From Verrucomicrobiota bacterium (GTDB lineage Bacteria > Verrucomicrobiota > Verrucomicrobiia > Opitutales > Opitutaceae), in NCBI GenBank assembly GCA_023457715.1, contig JAEWKR010000068.1:1-64000 (forward strand): 64,000 nt of DNA. Direction: 5' to 3'. This document shows positions 44,001 through 53,900 of this stretch, in pieces. The notes under the pieces were generated by a model. That model saw only the letters and a program-made list of their open reading frames with translations, did not search any database and was not told the origin of the DNA. The stretch's first letter is position 1, and every line of letters begins with the position of its first letter. A program made the translations under genes and the position numbers.

Positions 44001-45100
44001 GGATTGGTGGTCGCGCTGAAATTGGCGCGGGCGCCCACATCGCGGCGGCCGGCACCGAGGGTGCTCGCCTGCGCGATGCCGGTCACGAAGGGGTCGTAGC
44101 CGTCATGGGTCTTGAGCGGCGTCAGGTAGCCCAGGAGGGTGTCGTCGACACCGTGCGGGCGGCCGAGCGGGAACGGCGAGCGCAGCTCGATCGGCGACTT
44201 GATGAACCACGGGTACATGTTGTCGTTGATCGTGTTCGCTCTCGGGCGGTTCGCGTTGATCCTGCCGTGTTCGTAGGAAACGCGAAACGTGGTCTTCGCC
44301 GAACCTCGCTTCAGGAACTCGGGTTCGTAACGCACGGCGCCGAAGACGCGCTCGTCGTCATTGAACGCCGGCTTCTGCCGGTAGAAGCGCTTGTCCTTCA
44401 GGACCGCGCCTCGGATCGCCAGCTCGTTCTTGAGCGGAGTCAGGTTGAAGTTGAGGGTGCCGCGATAACTGCCATAGCTGCCGAACCGGGCTGTCACTGT
44501 GGTCGCGTTCGAGCCGATCTGGGCCGAGTCGATGCCTGCATTGATGATGCCGGCCCCGCTGCCGTTGCCGAAGAGGATCGAATTCGCTCCGCGCTGAATA
44601 TCGACCCGCGACGTGTTGTAGGTGTCGAACGGGATGTCGGTCATGAAGAAGTCCCGCGTGTTGTCGGCGGAGTTCAAGCCGCGGACGCGCGTGTTGCCCT
44701 GCGGATTCTGCCGCGCCGCGTTGTCATTGATCATCGGCGTATCGCCGATGGAGGAGCCGAGCATGAAATTGCCGCCGGTGCCGCCGACCTCCGTGCTGGT
44801 CATGAACTGCAACAGCGTCTGCGCATCGGTGGCGCTGATGTCGCGCATGAATTCCTTGGTCGCCACGGAAATGGCTGAACCCACGTCGCGCAGATCGGTG
44901 CGGATGCGGGTGCCACCCAGGGTATCGGTCGCCTGGTATCCGGTATCGGCGGTGGCTCTGACTTCGAAGGGAGAGAGCTCGAGGACCGGCTCCTCCGTGG
45001 TTGGGACGGCGGTGGCCGGAGTGCTGGTTTGAGCTTGGACTCTCGCGAACACCGCCAATGCGGTGCAAACGAGGGCGCAGGCCTTGAACGATCGATTCAT
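41060..45100 (-). CDS. TonB-dependent outer-membrane receptor
   Basis: A very large (1346-residue) receptor. It has a signal peptide (ACALVCTALAVFARVQAQ), then EPVLELSPFEVRATAD, whose ELSPFEV element is the TonB-box-like N-terminus seen in Opitutaceae receptors. The plug domain (~60-200) contains NTRVRGLNSADNTRDFF and VDIQRGANSILFGNGSGAG. The rest is a beta-barrel ending in the aromatic C-terminus SWEVTNTFKF. It probably imports a large or scarce ligand such as an oligosaccharide, siderophore or cobalamin; the ligand is unknown. ATG 45100 is chosen since the signal peptide starts there. A clear terminator follows. Confidence 0.93.
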   Translation of the reverse strand: MNRSFKACALVCTALAVFARVQAQTSTPATAVPTTEEPVLELSPFEVRATADTGYQATDTLGGTRIRTDLRDVGSAISVATKEFMRDISATDAQTLLQFMTSTEVGGTGGNFMLGSSIGDTPMINDNAARQNPQGNTRVRGLNSADNTRDFFMTDIPFDTYNTSRVDIQRGANSILFGNGSGAGIINAGIDSAQIGSNATTVTARFGSYGSYRGTLNFNLTPLKNELAIRGAVLKDKRFYRQKPAFNDDERVFGAVRYEPEFLKRGSAKTTFRVSYEHGRINANRPRANTINDNMYPWFIKSPIELRSPFPLGRPHGVDDTLLGYLTPLKTHDGYDPFVTGIAQASTLGAGRRDVGARANFSATTNPNAEPWLGAFTRTTDQGGSQSGGGFDPQNGGYSAWWAQFDSPDATEVSRFLFPGIPATYNAVNGLGIRDGNAITGIRGPDMQGLTTLTNYSQRGIGSLLYTLQGIWRLKTITDPTVFDFYNNLIDGPNKGEGSKFRAFNAAIDQTFWNDRAGFQAAFDSQEYSSYRWANLNNPSISIDVFKYLPVAQLNTTTGLYEPVVNPNFGRPYTISPSGGNNRSTVRRETQRITPFVDLDAKQLLGDNSRVAAILGRHTITGLYEKTEVEREGLNYYRYAVEAQQAAALFGPNRPVGDATRNIAMYTYLGPSIASAASESNLNISPIRALQLPRNVLTPTSNNTLASNAYWFDSTWTGAALPGGAGGAFVRPTLGLAPNALGPTTGNDALQAENPNNYRGWNGTPRVLQVDVQNDTGEYRAFATGASMTKSKTTSKAIVDQWKLLYNNVVVTAGLRQDAIRTYTPGNPQLASNSSLRTGSRIVNNNSGLVDWDAPFAYPDSPSASYTSPWLKTYGAVAHTPRFIKKRLPWDLEISPYWSRSANFQPATRKDVITGADLTPPTGSTIDYGVMVSALEGKVSLRVTRYNTKIKNATLPDNSILNFIRDEVVRGIQFSMSTLFVRDWNNAGHGTDASAPVAGNSGYFYRASTGVGQALPNNQTHWYPWEPSRPATADAPWTQAEWDAEEAHAYRAAEAFMNSLKSPEAVQFLTANNINPALFDYGAPNNNITSTAPAGVAVTGDTISRGTEFELFLRPLPNWSVTMNAAKTFATRVNLAGNAANWLKNRWALYNEADAQFPGGLLAGDVRWFGGGQGNVASGNARFGRNGYRFFSEFYSLEGTNVPELRPWRYNVITNYNFTTGALKGAFVGGSYRWEDRSVIGFGMTETDPEVTRQVGSTVQSVRAAIGRLDPSKPFYGPNEKHLDLFIGYSRKATFLRDVDWRIQLNVRNVGEKAHLVPLTVLPTGEGAAFRIADGMSWEVTNTFKF

Positions 45101-45449
45101 GGTCTCGGTTTGGGTTGGCGATAGCCGGCTCCCTGCCTGAGGTGCAGGAGCGAGGCCGGTGGTGCGGTTGGGGTGAGGTAGAAACGCCTCGTCGGGAGAC
45201 GGGCGGACGGACGTGCCGCGTCGAATTCGCCGATACACAGCGGACCCGCAGCGATGCGCCGGCTGCCACTGAGCCGCCCGCCTCCGCCACCATCAAGAGC
45301 GCGGACCTATTACTTTGGTCAGATCAACCTGCCCCGGGGCTGATCTGCGCACGGCACCCTTCCGAGCCTCTTGGCCACCGATAAAAAACTCTCGCCACAG
45401 GTGGCGGCGCAGCCGCTCCCCGTTCATCCGTGGTTCGTCCTTGTTCGGG
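45101..45449. other. Intergenic region upstream of the TonB receptor
   Basis: This 349 bp gap lies between the TMTC-like gene end and the receptor start. It holds the inverted repeat listed at 45320-45347 and, near 45424-45440, a stretch (gttcatccgtggttcgtcc) resembling the right arm of the 1-85 element. No gene is evident. Confidence 0.5.
45320..45347. promoter_or_regulatory. Inverted repeat CAGATCA-N13-TGATCTG
   Basis: The 7 bp arms at 45320-45326 and 45341-45347 surround the GC palindrome gccccggggc. It lies 220 bp upstream of the TonB receptor start. Read on the minus strand, a TAATAG -10-like hexamer is close by (45312-45307). It is a possible operator; nothing links it to a particular regulator. 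Confidence 0.35.
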
Positions 45450-47435
45450 CTAGGGAGCGGCCAGCCGCGCGAGCAGCGACCTCGCGTCGCGATTATCCGG
45501 CGCGAGCCGAACGATGGCCTTCAGGTGAACGACCGCCTCATCGCGACCCTTGGGATCGCGCCGCAACAAGTTCGCCAGATACCAGCGTCCCTCGACCTCT
45601 TCAGGCCTGAGCCGGACAAATTCCCGCCAGTGCGCCGCAGCCTCGGCTTCACGCCCCTCTTGTGCCGCCAGCAGGACGCCGAGGTTGAATCGCGCATCGG
45701 CGTAATCGGGAGCCAGGCGGACCGCTTCGGTGAGGCAGGCGATGGCCTCCGTCCGGGTCCCGGCCTCGCTTCCGAGCAAGCTGCCAAGGTTGTTGTAGGC
45801 CTCCACCAGCGCGGGATTCGTCCGCAGCGCGGCCCGGTACGCGGCGACCGCTTCGCTGCGGCGGTCGGGCATGCCCGCGAGCAGGTCGGCGCGACCGAGC
45901 TGGGCTTCGGCGTACTCCGGCCGCAACGCCAGCGCCCGCGCGAACTCGGCCAGGGCTTCGCTCTCCCGGCCGGCTTTCACGAGGGCTTGCGCGAAATTGA
46001 AATGCACCTCGGGTACTCCGTCCTGCAGCTCCAGGGATCGCCGGTAGTGGGCCAGCGCCTCCGTCATCCGATTCGCTGCCAGCATCGCGGCAGCGAGATT
46101 GTTGTGGGCGCGGGCGTGATCGGGTTTCAACGCCACCGCCCGCTGGAAGTGCACGGTTGCCTCCGGGAGGCGATCCGCGTCCGCCAGGAGCAGGGTGCCG
46201 AGATTGTTGTGCGCGAGCCAGCACTCGGGATTGCGCGTGAGCGTGACCCGGTAGAGCTGCTCGGCGCTGCGATAATCGTCCGCATGCATCCGGGTCATGG
46301 CGGTCAGGGCGACCGCGCTCAGGGCCGGCACGCCGAATCGGACGACCGGTCTGCCGTGCGCCCGCAGCGCGGCGGTGAGCGCGGCCGCGAACGGCATGAT
46401 CAACGCGATGCTGGGCAGGTACTGGAAGTGATTCGCAACGCGCGAGAAGTTGAACCAGTTGATGTTCAGAAACCCGAGAACCGGGAAGAGCATCCCGAGG
46501 TACAGCAGGTAGACAGCCAGGGGGCCGCGCCAGCGACGGGCGAGCACCAGGCATCCGCAGCCGGCGGCGACAACGATCATCGCCGGCGCCCACGCCAGCG
46601 GGTTCCCGGCATCCAGCGTCCAACGAGGATTGATGAACATCAGCGCGTTCGGCCAGGCCAGGGTGCGCAGGTAGAAGATCACCGCCCGGCCGGCGAGGAG
46701 GGCGCGTTCCAGGGCAGAGGCGTGAAACGCTTCCCCCCGGGCGTGACTGTGCACTTGCTCGAACCACGCCGAGAACAGGCCCAGTGCCGCTCCGATGATC
46801 AGCCAGGGGACCAGAGGCAGGACCTCCCGTCGCAGGTCCAGACGCCCCTGCCGCCACCAGGCGATCACCAGCAGGGCCGGCGGGACGACCGCAACCACCG
46901 TCTTGGTCAGCAGCGCGAGCAGAAAGAGGGCGCTGGCAGCCAGATGGTGGCGCCGACGTCGGGTGTCATGGAAACGAAGATACAGGACGACCGCCGCGAG
47001 CGCGAGCAGCGTGGAAAGCGTGTTCTTCTGCTCGGAGATCCACGCCACCGATTCGACGTGCACGGGGTGCAGGGCAAAGACCAGCCCGGCGAAAAGGGCT
47101 CCGGCCAGTCCCAGGCGCCGGGCGAGGACCATCACCAGGCCAGCCGCCAGCGCGTGCTGGACAATGTTCGCCACGTGGTAACCGACGAGCGCGGAACCCC
47201 AGAGCCGATGCTCCAGCCAGAAGGCGGAATTGAGCACGGGGTAATAATGCGGCGTGGCCCCCACCTCGAACCAGATCCGGCGAAGACCGCTCCATCCCTG
47301 CAACGCGGCTGGGGTGATGTGCTCGGCGTCATCCATGATCAGCCCGCCATGGATCGCCGGCTGGTGGGCCAGGAAGGAAACCAGCACGAGTAGCACCCAC
47401 GGCCAGGCGGAACGGACCAGCGCGTGCCGCATCAT
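45450..47435 (-). CDS. TMTC-like GT-C membrane protein with C-terminal TPRs
   Basis: A 661-residue protein. The N-terminal ~400 residues have about ten transmembrane helices and GT-C glycosyltransferase landmarks: LIMDDAEHITPAAL (acidic loop), YYPVLNSAFWLEHRLWG, LHPVHVESVAWISEQKNTLS and FLNINWFNFSRVANHFQYLP. These match the TMTC (O-mannosyltransferase-like) family. The C-terminal ~260 residues are TPRs (AHNNLGTLLLADADRLPEAT; AYNNLGSLLG). It probably transfers a polyprenyl-linked sugar to exported proteins. ATG 47435 overlaps the AsnB stop by 4 nt, and it is the last gene of a five-gene operon. Confidence 0.85.
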   Translation of the reverse strand: MMRHALVRSAWPWVLLVLVSFLAHQPAIHGGLIMDDAEHITPAALQGWSGLRRIWFEVGATPHYYPVLNSAFWLEHRLWGSALVGYHVANIVQHALAAGLVMVLARRLGLAGALFAGLVFALHPVHVESVAWISEQKNTLSTLLALAAVVLYLRFHDTRRRRHHLAASALFLLALLTKTVVAVVPPALLVIAWWRQGRLDLRREVLPLVPWLIIGAALGLFSAWFEQVHSHARGEAFHASALERALLAGRAVIFYLRTLAWPNALMFINPRWTLDAGNPLAWAPAMIVVAAGCGCLVLARRWRGPLAVYLLYLGMLFPVLGFLNINWFNFSRVANHFQYLPSIALIMPFAAALTAALRAHGRPVVRFGVPALSAVALTAMTRMHADDYRSAEQLYRVTLTRNPECWLAHNNLGTLLLADADRLPEATVHFQRAVALKPDHARAHNNLAAAMLAANRMTEALAHYRRSLELQDGVPEVHFNFAQALVKAGRESEALAEFARALALRPEYAEAQLGRADLLAGMPDRRSEAVAAYRAALRTNPALVEAYNNLGSLLGSEAGTRTEAIACLTEAVRLAPDYADARFNLGVLLAAQEGREAEAAAHWREFVRLRPEEVEGRWYLANLLRRDPKGRDEAVVHLKAIVRLAPDNRDARSLLARLAAP

Positions 47436-49297
47436 GCGAGGGTTCCCCCCTGCCAGCCGGACAGCATCTCGGCGCACCAGAGCAGCTGGCGATGGTCGTG
47501 GCTGCCGCGCCGGTGCTCGCGCCGGGCGGCGAGGAGGGAAGGGTGATGGAGGCCCCGAATCTTCGACTCGCCGGTCGCAAGCACGGTGCTCTCCCGCAGC
47601 CACGCCCCCAGGGGCACGCCGAAGCCCTTCTTGCGCCGCCCGATGATCGCCTCCGGCAGGACGCCTTCGAGTGCCCGCTTCAGCAGGTATTTCGTTTTCC
47701 CGCCGCGCAGCTTCCAGCACCAGGGCAGTCGGCGTGCGAAATCGACGAGATCCCGGTCGAGGAAAGGCGAGCGGACCTCCAGCCCATGCAGCATGCTCGC
47801 GCGATCGACCTTGGTCAGGAGGTCGTCAGGCAGATAGAGTCGGGTGTAGAACTGCAGCGCGCGATCCACCATGTGCGCGGCCCCGGCGCCGTCCCAAAGC
47901 GCGATGGCCTCCGAATACACCTCCTCCAGATCGATCGGTCCGCCGAGGAGCTCCGCCAGATCCCCGGCCTCGACCGGACTCAGCCACTGCGGATGCCATA
48001 CGGCGGCCCGATGATCCATGCCACGCAGGAAGCGCTTGAGTTTGAAATCCGCGCTCAGATTCCGGTGCCCCACCGGTAACCGCGCGGCGACCAGGCTGAT
48101 GGCGCGATGCACGGGCCGGGGCATGACTGCGGCGTAGCGTTGGGCCCAGCGCAGCGCGCGGAACGTGTCGTATCCGGCAAACAGCTCGTCGCCGCCGTCG
48201 CCACCCAGCGCGACGCCGACGTGCCTCCGGGCGAGCCCGGCGAGTGCGAAAGTCGGCAGAATCGAGGCATCGCCGACCGGCTCGTCGAGCCCGGCCCGCA
48301 GCCGGGGGAGCAGTCGCGTCATCGCCTCGCGGTCGACCGTCGCGAGGTGGTGCGATGTGCCCAGCGTCTCCGCTGCGTGGCGCGCGGATGCGGATTCGTC
48401 GAAGCTCGGTTCCGGGAAGCCGATGGTGAAGCTCGCGACGTTGCCGCGACCCAGCTGCTCGACGGCCAGCGCCGCCACGGCCGAGGAGTCGATCCCCCCG
48501 CTCAGGAGAACGCCAACGGGCACGTCGGCCACGAGCTGCCGGCGGACCGCGGCCCGCAGCCGTTCGCGCAGTTCGTCTGCCAAACGGTCCTCCGCGCGCG
48601 GATCATCCGTCTCCGTCGGCTCGAGTAAGAACTCCCAGTACGCAGCCACCGAGAGCGCCCCGCTCTCCACGTCGTAGGTCAACGTGTGGCCGGCGGGCAG
48701 CTTCCACACGCCCGCCAGCATGGTCCGGGGGGCGGGAATGAAGCCGTACCCGAAGTATTTCTGCAGCGTGAGCCGGTCCGGCGTCGTGGGGCAGGAGGGA
48801 TGCGCCCGCAGCGCCCCCAGTTCCGAGGCAAAGAGAAAGCACCCGTGGTGGAGCGCGTAATACAACGGCTTCTCCCCGAGTCGGTCCCGGGAGCCGAAGA
48901 GCCGCCCCGACTCCTGGTCGTGGATCATGAACGCCCACATGCCGTCCAGCTTGCGGGGCAGGTCGTCCCTCCATTCCCGATACCCATGCAGCAGCACCTC
49001 GGTGTCGGAATGGTCGGAGCGGAAACGGTGCCCGCGGGCGACCAGATCCTGGCGCAACTCCCGCGCGTTGTAGATCTCGCCGTTGAAGGTGACCGCCAGC
49101 CGTCCGTCCGCGGTGCGCATGGGTTGCGCGCCGCCCGCCCGATCGAGGATGGCGAGCCGGGTATGGCCAAGGTGCACGCGTTGCGCGTCGTCGCGCCAGC
49201 CGCCCTCCCCATCCGGTCCCCGGTGGGAGAGGCGCCCGGTCATGGCTTCCAGCACCCCCGGCCGGGTGGGCCCCACGTATCCAAGGATGCCGCACAT
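47432..49297 (-). CDS. asnB: AsnB-type glutamine-hydrolysing amidotransferase
   Basis: A 621-residue class II glutamine amidotransferase/asparagine synthetase family protein. Cys2 in MCGILGYVG is the glutaminase nucleophile. RLSHRGPDGEGGW, LGHTRLAILD and AVTFNGEIYNARELR are typical of the N-terminal domain (~1-200). The synthetase domain has the ATP-binding PP-loop VLLSGGIDSSAVAAL and the MALGGDGGDELFAGY-type segment. Members placed beside glycosyltransferases often amidate sugars of extracellular polysaccharides rather than make asparagine, so that role is considered likely. The true start is ATG 49297, since Cys must be residue 2. Confidence 0.9.
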   Translation of the reverse strand: MCGILGYVGPTRPGVLEAMTGRLSHRGPDGEGGWRDDAQRVHLGHTRLAILDRAGGAQPMRTADGRLAVTFNGEIYNARELRQDLVARGHRFRSDHSDTEVLLHGYREWRDDLPRKLDGMWAFMIHDQESGRLFGSRDRLGEKPLYYALHHGCFLFASELGALRAHPSCPTTPDRLTLQKYFGYGFIPAPRTMLAGVWKLPAGHTLTYDVESGALSVAAYWEFLLEPTETDDPRAEDRLADELRERLRAAVRRQLVADVPVGVLLSGGIDSSAVAALAVEQLGRGNVASFTIGFPEPSFDESASARHAAETLGTSHHLATVDREAMTRLLPRLRAGLDEPVGDASILPTFALAGLARRHVGVALGGDGGDELFAGYDTFRALRWAQRYAAVMPRPVHRAISLVAARLPVGHRNLSADFKLKRFLRGMDHRAAVWHPQWLSPVEAGDLAELLGGPIDLEEVYSEAIALWDGAGAAHMVDRALQFYTRLYLPDDLLTKVDRASMLHGLEVRSPFLDRDLVDFARRLPWCWKLRGGKTKYLLKRALEGVLPEAIIGRRKKGFGVPLGAWLRESTVLATGESKIRGLHHPSLLAARREHRRGSHDHRQLLWCAEMLSGWQGGTLA

Positions 49298-49305
49298 GGG
49301 GACGA

Positions 49306-50298
49306 TCAGCAGGAGCGGCCGATCCGCGTTTCGCCGGGCGGGGCCAGGTTGACGGTCGAGCGCACCCGGTAGGTGCGTTTGCCCGGGGTCTCGTGATAAA
49401 TGCGCAGGTTCATCTCCGCGATGAGGCCGAGGAGGAGGCAAAGGACGCCGGTGAAGAACATGGTCGCCCACAGGAGGGGCAGCGGCGTCTCGATGAACGA
49501 TTTGCCGCCCCAGAACTTGTAGTAGAGCATCGCCCCCGCTGCCCCCAGGCTCACGGCAAGGCTGATCACGCCGCAGGTGCCGAAGACGTAGATCGGCTTC
49601 TGCGCGAAACGCTGCAGGAACATGAGCACGAACAGGTCCAGCAGCACCTTCAGGATGCGGTTCAGCCCATAATTGGAGGTGCCCGCCCGGCGCGGAAAAT
49701 GATTCACCGGCAGCTCCGCGATCCGCGCGCCGTTCCAACTCGCGTACACGGGGATGAACCGATGCATTTCGCCGTAGAGGCGCACGTCTGCGAGCGCGTC
49801 GCGCCGGTACGCTTTCAGGGTGCAGCCGTAGTCATGCAGGGCGACGCCGGTGACGAGCGAGATCAGGGCATTGGCCACGCGGCTGGGGAGGACCCGCCAC
49901 AGGCCGTGATCCCGCCGCCGGACCCGCCAGCCGGAAACGACCTCAAAGCCTTCTTCGAGGAGCCGAAGCAGGCGCCCGATGTCGGCCGGGTCGTTCTGCA
50001 GATCTCCGTCCATGGTGACCACCACCTCGCCCCTCGCGTGATCCACTCCTGCCATCAGCGCCGCGGTCTGGCCCGAATTGCGGCGCAGGTTGATTCCCTT
50101 CAACCAGGGCCTTCCGGGGCCGAGTTCCTGCAGGAGGGAGGCCGAATCGTCGGTGCTTCCATCGTTCACGATCACCACCTCGTAGGCGCGGCCCAGCTGC
50201 GCCAGGTGGTGCTCCAGCCGACCCACCAATTCCCGCAGTGACGCGGCTTCATTGAAGCAGGGAATGACCACCGAAAGCGCGGGTGAGGAATCTGGCAC
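49306..50298 (-). CDS. GT2 polyprenyl-phosphate glycosyltransferase (DPM1/ArnC-like)
   Basis: A protein of about 330 residues. The GT-A domain has LSVVIPCFNEAASLRELV, VIVNDGSTDDS, RRNSGQTAALMAGVDHA and the metal-binding DGD in VTMDGDLQNDPADI. The YGLNRILKVLLDLFVL segment and two C-terminal transmembrane helices are typical of ArnC/GtrB-type enzymes, which load a sugar onto undecaprenyl phosphate. It would supply the lipid-linked sugar to the GT-C protein downstream. The start is uncertain: GTG 50298 (10 nt after the regulator stop) or TTG 50316 (overlapping it). Confidence 0.92.
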   Translation of the reverse strand: MPDSSPALSVVIPCFNEAASLRELVGRLEHHLAQLGRAYEVVIVNDGSTDDSASLLQELGPGRPWLKGINLRRNSGQTAALMAGVDHARGEVVVTMDGDLQNDPADIGRLLRLLEEGFEVVSGWRVRRRDHGLWRVLPSRVANALISLVTGVALHDYGCTLKAYRRDALADVRLYGEMHRFIPVYASWNGARIAELPVNHFPRRAGTSNYGLNRILKVLLDLFVLMFLQRFAQKPIYVFGTCGVISLAVSLGAAGAMLYYKFWGGKSFIETPLPLLWATMFFTGVLCLLLGLIAEMNLRIYHETPGKRTYRVRSTVNLAPPGETRIGRSC

Positions 50299-50308
50299 GG
50301 CGGAAAGG

Positions 50309-50956
50309 TCAGGCAATGTCGATGAGCCCGCGCTGCACGGCGACCACGAGGGCCTCGGTGCGCGCGGCCACGTTCAGTTTGGAAAAGATATTGGTCACAT
50401 GAATCTTGACGGTGCCCTCCGTCACCCCGAGCAGTGAACCGATCTCCTTGTTGCTGCGGCCCTGCCCGATCAGTGAAAGCACTTCCGTCTCCCGCTCCGA
50501 AAGCGGCGAGATCGGCCGTTCGCTGAGGGCCGAGGCCAGCTCGGGCGGGACATACCGCTCGCCGGCGTACACCCGCCGGATGGCGTCGAGCAGCTGGGAC
50601 AGGTTCATGTTCTTGACCACGAACCCCGCCGCGCCGGCCTTGAAAGTCTGATACACCTCTTCGCCCCGGGCGTAATTGCTGAAGACCACAATGCGCGCGG
50701 AATGGAACTCCTTGCGCAATGCGCGGATGGCCTCGAGCCCGCCCATCCCGCGCATGCGCAGATCCATGATCACGACGTCTGGACGATGCTCCCGGTAGGC
50801 GGCGATCGCGTCCTCCCCGCTGTCCACCTCGGCCACGACCTCCAGGTCGGGCTGGGCGGACGCGGCGAAGACGAGACCCATCCGCATCACCATGTGGTCG
50901 TCGACCACGAGGAGCTGGATCTTTTCCTGCGGCTTGGCGGCGGGGGGCGGGCTCAT
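50309..50956 (-). CDS. NarL/FixJ-family response regulator
   Basis: A 215-residue regulator. The receiver domain (residues ~12-130) has VVDDHMVMRMG, the phosphoacceptor in DVVIMDLRMRGMGG, and the lysine in GFVVKNMN. The C-terminal LuxR-type helix-turn-helix (~150-210) is LSERETEVLSLIGQGRSNKE with VTEGTVKIHVTNIFSKL. It pairs with the sensor kinase upstream (4 nt overlap). A candidate binding site, CCACTATRACTAAAGT, occurs twice in the control region at the head of this operon. Confidence 0.95.
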   Translation of the reverse strand: MSPPPAAKPQEKIQLLVVDDHMVMRMGLVFAASAQPDLEVVAEVDSGEDAIAAYREHRPDVVIMDLRMRGMGGLEAIRALRKEFHSARIVVFSNYARGEEVYQTFKAGAAGFVVKNMNLSQLLDAIRRVYAGERYVPPELASALSERPISPLSERETEVLSLIGQGRSNKEIGSLLGVTEGTVKIHVTNIFSKLNVAARTEALVVAVQRGLIDIA

Positions 50957-53900
50957 GGCTTGGCGGCGAAGGCGGGGACGAACACCTGGATCGTCGTGCC
51001 GGCGCCGGGAGTACTCGCGATGCGCAGCTCGGCGTGGATGGAGCGGGCGCGCGTCTCGAGGCCGCGCAGGCCGAAATGGCCCTCGATTTGACGGCTGCTG
51101 GGAAGGTCGAAGCCACAGCCGTCATCGCGCACCGTGAGCTTTACGGCGCCTTGATCGACCTGCAGCGTCACGTCGACCCGCCGCGCGTGAGCGTGTTTCA
51201 CGGCATTGGTGATGGCCTCCTGCGCAATGCGCAAAAGGTGGTGCTGCACCTCGGCGGGAAGCGATACCGGACAGGTCGGCATGGCCAGGTTGATGACGAC
51301 CGGACCGGCGTTGATGTATCCGGCGAGTTTGCCGAGTGCCTGATCGAGCGTGGAGTTCTGGAGCAGGGGCGACTCGAGGTTCCACACCGCGTGCTGCACC
51401 TCCTCGCGCGAATAGGACAGCATGTTGCGCATCACCCGCAACTGACCCCGGAGCTCAGGGGTGAGCGCCGCATGATTCAGCGTCGTTTCCAGGTGCAGGA
51501 GGGTGCCGCTCAGGCCCTGCTGGAGGCTGTCGTGGATCTCGCCGGCGAGACGGCTGCGTTCGGCCAGAGTCGCGGCATGGCGCGTTTCCTCGTTCAGCTT
51601 CTCCATTGTCGCCTCGAGTTCCCGGGTGCGTTTTAGGACGAGGGCTTCGAGCTCCTGGTTGCGCTTGAGGGAGCGTTGATTCAGCCAGCGCGCGCTGCCC
51701 ATGACCGCGAGGAGCAGCAACCCGGCATAGCCGGCGTAGCTGAGCGGCCTCCGATACCAGGGTGGATCGACGACAAACCTGAGCCGGAACGGGGCGGCGG
51801 CCGCATCCCGCGCGCTCTCCTCCCGGATTTCGAGCTGGTAGTCGCCATCGCGCAGCTTGGGAAAACGGAGCACCATGCTGGGATCCAATGCCGTCCGCGG
51901 CTCGGCGTCGCCAAGGCGATAGCGGTACAGCGGAGGAAACCTCCAGGCATACGTCCCGGAGAAAAAGCGGAAGCTCAGGCTGTTGTCGTCGTAGGAAAAG
52001 CGAAACCTTCTCTCTGGTTCGACCGGCGCCCCGAGCAGCTCGCGGTTGCGCTGATCGGCGAACATCGAGACGAGCAGGGGACGCGGGGTGCGCCTCGGGG
52101 TCGGCGGGCGCGGTTCCACGTGATAGAGCGACCGACCGCTGTGCAGCCAGACGTCGTTGCCAGGCAGCACCGTCACCACGGGATACGAATCGTTGCGCAA
52201 CTCGTACGTGGTCGCATCGACGCGGTAGCTTCCGGCTTCCGGCACGAACGTCACGACGCCGCGGGTATGGGTGGCCCACAGTACGCCCTGCTCGTCCTCG
52301 GTCACCCGCGCGATCCAGTGCGGCGAACGGGCCAGCAGCGCGTCGAGGGCCGGCGCCGCGACCAGACTGCCCTGCTTTTCATCGTAGTAAGCGCGGTTTC
52401 CCGCGGAGCCGCTGAACACGACCGTCGAGCCGATGGCCCCGATGTTCGTCCATTGCCCGCCCTTCCACGGAAGCTCAATCCGTTCCAGGGTCAGGGTGTC
52501 GTCACGCCAGAGGAGTCGGGCGACGTTGTCGGCACCCATTTCGACCCAGATCGCCTCGCGCACCGTCGTGACAATGGGCGCATCACCCACGCCTTCGATC
52601 CGCGTCGCGCATTCGGCCCACCGCCCGGCGCGGTGGCGAAAGGCCGCAATTTCGCGACTCCCGATGGCGATGCACACGTCGGACGCCACAAATTCAATTC
52701 GCGCGATATTCTCCTGTCGGCCGATGACGTCCATCGCGCCGTCGGCCCCCACCGCGAACAGCGCGTTGCCGTCAGCCACCAGCAGATGCTCGCCGCGGGT
52801 CGCCAGCGCGGCCACGCGTCCTTCCGGAATATTCCCGAACGGCCGCGCCCGGGAGGGTGCGCCGGGGCCGCTGCTCGCGAATTCGAAAAGGGAGCGACCC
52901 GACACCACCAACCGCCTGCCGTTCCAGAGCAGGATTCGTGGCCACACCACGTTCAGCCCCAACGATTGGCCAAAACTCGTGAGGGCGGAATCGTAGACGA
53001 TCCGGTAGACGGAGTTTTCGCCCATCGCCCAAAGCACGCCGGGCTCATTGCTGGCGACGGCCCCCACCGCTGGCAGGTGCGCCGGTGGCAGATGCCAGCG
53101 CAGCGTTCCGTCCCCCGCCACAACATACAGCCCCTTCCCTGCGATCGTCACCGCTACCCCTCCCTCGACCAGGCGGCACATGCCTGCGATCCTGCCGTGG
53201 AGGTCGTGGTGAACTTGCGGCGCCCAGGGCGACGCCCTCACCCCGTCCACCACGAGCAGCCGCCCATCTTGCAACGCGAGCAATGCGGCGGTCTCCCCGA
53301 GGCGGATGGCCCGCTCGACGATGCTCCCCTCGAGACCGGGAATGGAGATGGTTTCGATCTGCCCGGTGTCCGGATGGATTTCCCGCAGCTGGCGATCCTG
53401 ACAGGAAACGAAGATCCGGTCCCCCACGCGAAAACACGCGGCGACCCTTGGCAGTTCGAAGAACTGGTTCTGGCGCCGCGCGTAGTCCCAATAGACCACG
53501 CCGTTCAGCTCGTGGAAAAACACTCCGCTGCGCGTCGGCAGGATGTCATTGAAAGCAGTCACCTTGGTCCACGCCGGCGCGTCGTTTGGGACCAAAGGAT
53601 GGGCGCGAAGGTTTCCTTCCTGGGTTTGCTCGGCGATTCCCCACGACGCCCGGCCACCGTAAAAGTAGGTGCCGTCCACGACGCGCAGCGTTGTCATCAG
53701 CGTGCGATTCGCCGGGTTGGCATCGATCCGGTCGACCCATGTGGTGTCATTCAGCACCGCATACACGCCATCGTACATCACCGCGAAGCGGCCATAGGAA
53801 TCGAAGCCCAGGCGAACGCCGCGGGGAACCTTGCCGATTTCCTCCAAGGAGTAGGCCCGGATGAAGGGCAATCCCCGGACGCCCTCGGCGTGCACCAGCC

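Noticed and set aside
41156..44878. 1240-codon open frame on the plus strand opposite the TonB receptor
   Set aside because: It is the antisense of a clear receptor gene. The translation is Arg/Val/Gly-rich without any domain, as expected from codon bias in a GC-rich gene.
45320..45347. Riboswitch (for example cobalamin) upstream of the TonB receptor
   Set aside because: Only a simple inverted repeat is present; no conserved riboswitch core was recognised.
45315..47393. 692-codon plus-strand frame opposite the TMTC-like gene
   Set aside because: Antisense shadow; Gln/Arg/Gly-rich with no recognisable fold.
49306..49738. Long N-terminal extension of the AsnB-like protein
   Set aside because: The extension is the wrong frame of the GT2 gene; class II amidotransferases need Cys as residue 2, fixing the start at 49297.
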